Origin: Betaproteobacteria bacterium
GTDB taxonomy: Bacteria; Pseudomonadota; Gammaproteobacteria; Burkholderiales; SG8-41
Reading direction: 5' to 3'
Length of the DNA stretch: 43,239 nucleotides
Assembly (NCBI GenBank): GCA_025356695.1
Contig: JANXSE010000032.1
Span: 1 to 43,239 of the forward strand
The notes under the pieces: model-generated
What the model was told of the DNA's origin: nothing
The model's database searches: none
What the model saw: only the letters and a program-made list of their open reading frames with translations
Shown here: piece after piece, positions 40,175 to 43,239 of the stretch
Position numbering within the stretch: the first letter of the stretch is position 1
Layout of the letters: every line of letters begins with the position of its first letter
Position numbers and translations under genes: made by a program

Positions 40175-40903
40175 TTACGGTTTAACGAACTTCAGGACGA
40201 ACTCATCGTTCGGCACCGGGTTCTTGCCCGAAGGCGCCGTGCGCGGGTCTTGCGCATTGCGCAGAAAACCGCCCTCACTCACGAAGCGAAAGCCCGCGGC
40301 CTCGACTTCGCCGCGCAGTGCCGCCTCATCGACGCGATGCAATGTCTTCGTTTCGCTGAAGCCGCTGCCGGCGCGGCCCGAATGATCGGCGACGATGTAG
40401 GTGCCGCCACTCTTCAGCGCGGCGAAGATCGCGCGGTTCATTCTGGCGCGGTCGACATCCATGTTGGCGGTGTCGTGATAGGCAAAGTTGAACACCACCA
40501 GATCGAGGTTGCGCGCCTCCGGCGGCAGCGGATCATCGAACGGACGGTTGGCCGCAACGACATTCTGCAGGGCCGGCAACTTCATGCGATCGGCCATGCG
40601 TGGATTTCCCGCCGGCGGATTGTGCGCGTAGACCCTGCCCGAGGCGCCCACTGCACGGGCCAGCAGTTCGGCGTTGTAGCCGCCGAAGGCGCCGATGTCG
40701 GCCACCACCATGCCCGGCCGCACGTCGTAAAACCGCAGCAGGTCGAGCGGATTGCGCCGCTTGTCGGTGACACGATCCGCGTCGCTGCGGTCGGCGCTGG
40801 CGATCAGCGCCTGATAATCCGGCGCCGGCGCCAGTGCAGCACAGCCGGCGATCAATGCAAATGCGATAACTGCGAAAACCCTGCTGAACTTTTGGCGCGT
40901 CAT
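40175..40903 (-). CDS. methyltransferase-like lipoprotein (COG4798 type)
   Basis: A 242-residue protein with a lipoprotein signal (RVFAVIAFALIAGC; lipobox LIAGC), so anchored in the envelope and facing the periplasm. The rest matches the predicted-methyltransferase group COG4798: NPLDLLRFYDVRPGMVVADI, GAFGGYNAELLARAVGASG, RVYAHNPP, VVFNFAYHDTANM and HSGRAGSGFSETKTLHRVD. Motif I is changed to DIGAFGGYNAE, so SAM binding is uncertain. It is unrelated in detail to the six paralogs but is a seventh exported methyltransferase-like protein in 9 kb. Transcribed with paralog 6. Confidence 0.82.
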   Translation of the reverse strand: MTRQKFSRVFAVIAFALIAGCAALAPAPDYQALIASADRSDADRVTDKRRNPLDLLRFYDVRPGMVVADIGAFGGYNAELLARAVGASGRVYAHNPPAGNPRMADRMKLPALQNVVAANRPFDDPLPPEARNLDLVVFNFAYHDTANMDVDRARMNRAIFAALKSGGTYIVADHSGRAGSGFSETKTLHRVDEAALRGEVEAAGFRFVSEGGFLRNAQDPRTAPSGKNPVPNDEFVLKFVKP

Positions 40904-40928
40904 GCTTTCCTCCGTTGATGGATACGGC

Positions 40929-41231
40929 CTACTTTTTCATTTTTTCCCGGCAATCAAGATAGGCTTCGTTGGCATTGCGTATGCGTTTGAAGGCGTTGTC
41001 CATGGTTTCGCGGATGTCGGCGACCTCGGTCGCGCTGAAGCGCTTGTCGGTCTCCAGACGGTCGGCCTCGCGCATGATGTCGGCCAGCGGAGAGCCGCCG
41101 TCGCGCATGCGTTCGGTGACATAAGCAATTTCCGCCAGTTGTTCGCAGGTGACCACCGCCTGCGCCGCCGTGCCGGCAAAAAACAGCGCCGGCAGCGCGA
41201 GTGAGATTGCAAACCGCATCTGTTTTTTCAT
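40929..41231 (-). CDS. small exported protein of unknown function
   Basis: A 100-residue protein with a signal peptide (MKKQMRFAISLALPALFFAG to AAQA). The mature part is about 75 residues, mostly helical and charged (VTERMRDGGSPLADIMREAD, DIRETMDNAFKRIRNANEAY), with one cysteine near each end (VTCEQLAE and LDCREKMKK) that could pair to hold a helical hairpin together. No family is recognised. It lies 25 bases upstream of the COG4798-type lipoprotein gene on the same strand and may be part of the same transcript. Confidence 0.72.
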   Translation of the reverse strand: MKKQMRFAISLALPALFFAGTAAQAVVTCEQLAEIAYVTERMRDGGSPLADIMREADRLETDKRFSATEVADIRETMDNAFKRIRNANEAYLDCREKMKK

Positions 41232-41283
41232 CGCGCCATGTTAAACCAGTCGCGGCGGACGCGCACCCTGCCGGCCGCCAGCC

Positions 41284-42060
41284 TCAAACGCGCCCCGGAT
41301 GGAAATACCAGTCATCGCCCTTGGAGAACAATTCGAATTCGCGGACGAAACCATTGGCCTCAAGCAGGTTGCGGATCGATGCGCGGACCTCCTCCTTGAA
41401 GTTGTGTTCGACCGTGATGACGCGCACCTGGTAGCGCGCGAAATCGAAGCTGCCGAGAATTTCAAACTCGCTGCCCTCGGTATCGACCGACAGGTAATCG
41501 ATGGAATCCGGCGCCTTGTGCGCAACCAGCAAGTCGTTCAGCGATACCGTCTCGACCATCAGCACTTCGGCGTCCACGGTGCGCGATTCAGCGTATTCAT
41601 CGCCGGCGGCAAAAATTTTCAGAGACGCCAGTTCCGGGTAACGGTTGGCGGCGAGGAATTCCAGCTGCTCGCCGGACGCGCGCCACACGCAGCGCTGATC
41701 GATCCGCGCACTGCGGTTCGCGCGCAGAGCGTCATGCCAGACCGGAAACGGCTCGGCCAATATGCCGCTCCAGCCGAGGTTTTTTTCAAGATTCCAGGTA
41801 TTGCTGAAGAACACGCCGTCGCAGGCCCCGAACTCGACGAAAAAGCCGTCGCGCCGGTCCTTCAGTTTGTAGGTCACATACAGGTCTTGCAGCAGATTCG
41901 CTTTGGACTGCGGGAAGCGCGTGAAGCAATGCGCCAGAAAGCCCAGCGCGTTCTGATCGATGGAGAATTTTTCCGCAACATTCTGATGGGCGCGCAGGTA
42001 GTCCCACAAAAGGCTCAGGCCGCCCTGCGTGAACAATCCCGGCAGATCCTGTTTTTTCAT
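41284..42060 (-). CDS. FkbM family methyltransferase
   Basis: A 258-residue cytoplasmic enzyme of the FkbM group, SAM-dependent O-methyltransferases often found with polysaccharide and glycan genes. DGFFVEFGACDGVFFSNTW is the SAM-binding segment, and SIDYLSVDTEGSEFEILGSF is the FkbM signature; the end EFELFSKGDDWYFHPG is also typical. No signal peptide is present, unlike the exported set nearby. It follows the other methyltransferase gene by 34 bases and is probably in one operon with the GT9-type gene at the right edge. Confidence 0.9.
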   Translation of the reverse strand: MKKQDLPGLFTQGGLSLLWDYLRAHQNVAEKFSIDQNALGFLAHCFTRFPQSKANLLQDLYVTYKLKDRRDGFFVEFGACDGVFFSNTWNLEKNLGWSGILAEPFPVWHDALRANRSARIDQRCVWRASGEQLEFLAANRYPELASLKIFAAGDEYAESRTVDAEVLMVETVSLNDLLVAHKAPDSIDYLSVDTEGSEFEILGSFDFARYQVRVITVEHNFKEEVRASIRNLLEANGFVREFELFSKGDDWYFHPGRV

Positions 42061-42094
42061 TGCACTACTTTCTGATGCAAGCTGCTACCCACGA

Positions 42095-42760
42095 TCAAGC
42101 CCGCTTGCGCAACGTCATGGTGAACGATGTTCTGGCCAGTTCCGGCGTCGAGATCACCTCGGGCAGATCGCCGCGCGCAACCGCCTCGAAACGTTGCGTC
42201 AACAGCGTTTCAACCGCGATGCCGTCCGAGGCCCAGCCCTGATCCGTCGGCACGCTGCGATAACTGCCGTTGAGCACGAAAAAACCGCCGCCCGGCGCGA
42301 GCGCTGCATCGATGCGCGCAAGATCGGTGTCCGGTGCGAGGCAATGCTGCAGCACCCAGCAGGCGCAGGCGTGCGTGACGCGCAGGCCCTGCGCCGTCAT
42401 GCATTCGAGCATTTCCGGCGTACACACTGAAAAGCGCGCCGATTTCACATAGCCGGGTGCCAGTTGCCGCATGCTGGTGCTGATATCGACACCCAGCACA
42501 TGACAACCGTAGCGCTCGATGAGACCTTTGGCCAGACGGCCGACACCGCAGCCGTAATCGAGCACGCAGCTGTGCTCGTCCAGGCCGAGCGCGCTACCGA
42601 TTGCATCGACCAGAAACGGTGTTTCGTATTCCCAGCGCTCCTGCGTCGTGGTACCCGGTTCGGGCGTGAGGATGATCTGCATCGCCGCGGCGAGATCCTG
42701 CACCTCGAAAACATCCGGTTTATAGGCGGCCGTTGCACCGCTTTTTTCGCTGTTGGTCAC
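42095..42760 (-). CDS. class I SAM-dependent methyltransferase
   Basis: A cytoplasmic methyltransferase of about 221 residues. The core shows CVLDYGCGVGRLAKGLIERYG (motif I), VLGVDIS, a Cys-rich stretch HACACWVLQHCLAPDTDLARI, and APGGGFFVLNGSYRS. The start is a GTG at 42760, four bases after the stop of the upstream glycosyltransferase gene; the longer open frame merely overlaps that gene. Context with FkbM and a GT9-type protein suggests modification of a surface sugar or lipid, an inference. A target cannot be named. Confidence 0.8.
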   Translation of the reverse strand: MTNSEKSGATAAYKPDVFEVQDLAAAMQIILTPEPGTTTQERWEYETPFLVDAIGSALGLDEHSCVLDYGCGVGRLAKGLIERYGCHVLGVDISTSMRQLAPGYVKSARFSVCTPEMLECMTAQGLRVTHACACWVLQHCLAPDTDLARIDAALAPGGGFFVLNGSYRSVPTDQGWASDGIAVETLLTQRFEAVARGDLPEVISTPELARTSFTMTLRKRA

Positions 42761-42764
42761 GTCG

Positions 42765-43239
42765 CTATTTTCCCAGTTTCGGCAGCCAGCGGGGCCAGCC
42801 GTTTTTTTTTGCGCTGCCGGCTCCGACGGACCATTGTTTGAGCGCAGCGGCAACGCGCGTGACCACCTCACCCCAATCGCCGCCGTCACCATGATGGCCC
42901 TGCCTGAACAGTCGCATGCCCGGATACCAGGGCGAGTCCTCGCGTTCGAGCAGCCACTGCCAGACGCCGTCGCTACGGTTCAGCAGCCACACCGGCCGGC
43001 CCAGCGCGGCGGCCAGATGCGCCACCGCGGTATCCACGCTGATGACGAGATCGAGTTGCAGCACCTGCGCGGCGGTATCGAGAAAGTCGTCGCACTCGTC
43101 CATCGCATCGAAGAGCGGTGCCGCCGCGCCTACGCCCTTTTGCAGACTGACGAAGCTCACCTCTTCGATCGCAAACAAGGGCGCCAGCGTTTCGAAACGG
43201 ATGCTGCGCCGCGCCTCGCGCGCGGAGCGCTGGCCGCCG
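42765..43239 (-). CDS. TPR/GT9-type glycosyltransferase (partial, C-terminal 157 residues)
   Basis: The C-terminal end of a heptosyltransferase-like (GT9) domain of the kind often fused to N-terminal TPR repeats. Visible signatures are FETLAPLFAIEEVSFVSLQKG, DECDDFLDTAAQVLQLDLVISVDT, AVAHLAAALGRPVWLL and SPWYPGMRLFRQG. The start lies beyond the right edge. It leads the minus-strand run with two methyltransferases, so the operon probably builds or decorates a glycan or glycoprotein. Confidence 0.85.
   Translation of the reverse strand, partial: GGQRSAREARRSIRFETLAPLFAIEEVSFVSLQKGVGAAAPLFDAMDECDDFLDTAAQVLQLDLVISVDTAVAHLAAALGRPVWLLNRSDGVWQWLLEREDSPWYPGMRLFRQGHHGDGGDWGEVVTRVAAALKQWSVGAGSAKKNGWPRWLPKLGK

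Overview
The window is a GC-rich stretch of chromosome that looks betaproteobacterial, probably Burkholderiales or a near relative. The basis is three Bug-type tripartite-tricarboxylate receptors, gene-dense operons with ATGA overlaps, GTG and TTG starts, REP-like palindromes and a set of families typical of that group. No rRNA, tRNA, CRISPR array, integrase or transposase was seen. Both ends cut a gene: a Bug receptor at the left and a TPR/GT9-type glycosyltransferase at the right.

Layout. Positions 1-7030 carry Bug receptors, two cytoplasmic gamma-glutamyltransferase-fold amidohydrolases, a peptidoglycan amidase and an OsmC protein, which reads as an uptake and hydrolysis locus. Positions 7037-9702 (minus) hold a GT25 glycosyltransferase, a DUF599 membrane protein and a FIST sensor protein. 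Positions 9796-15201 (minus) form one tight operon, idh-purE-purK-terC-sbtA-sbtB, divergent from a LysR regulator across an AT-rich dyad. Positions 16331-18476 are a metal-response region: a TerC-UspA fusion and an HTH-only LysR protein, each with its own promoter and its own yybP-ykoY (Mn2+) riboswitch, back to back. Positions 18512-21171 carry a FecR protein and a CHASE2 adenylate cyclase. Then come a Cys-rich exported protein, htpG with a sigma32-like promoter, a three-gene ABC importer (23889-28032), and a RidA/chorismatase-like protein with a 2-oxoglutarate oxygenase beside an FNR-like site.

The most unusual part is 31383-40903. Six paralogous class I SAM-methyltransferase-fold proteins (about 290-306 residues, motif LGSGDG intact in all, same beta-rich C-terminal domain) each begin with a signal peptide. 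Five lie in tandem and are joined, by overlap or very short gaps, to each other and to an APC-family permease. The sixth lies beyond a divergent gene for a membrane protein with a spermidine-synthase-like domain. A seventh exported methyltransferase-like protein, a COG4798-type lipoprotein, follows. Exported SAM-dependent enzymes are puzzling because SAM is a cytoplasmic cofactor, so the locus is the best candidate here for an undescribed periplasmic system. Its substrate and even its ligand are unknown. The right end (41284-43239) carries FkbM and other methyltransferases next to a glycosyltransferase, suggesting surface glycan modification.
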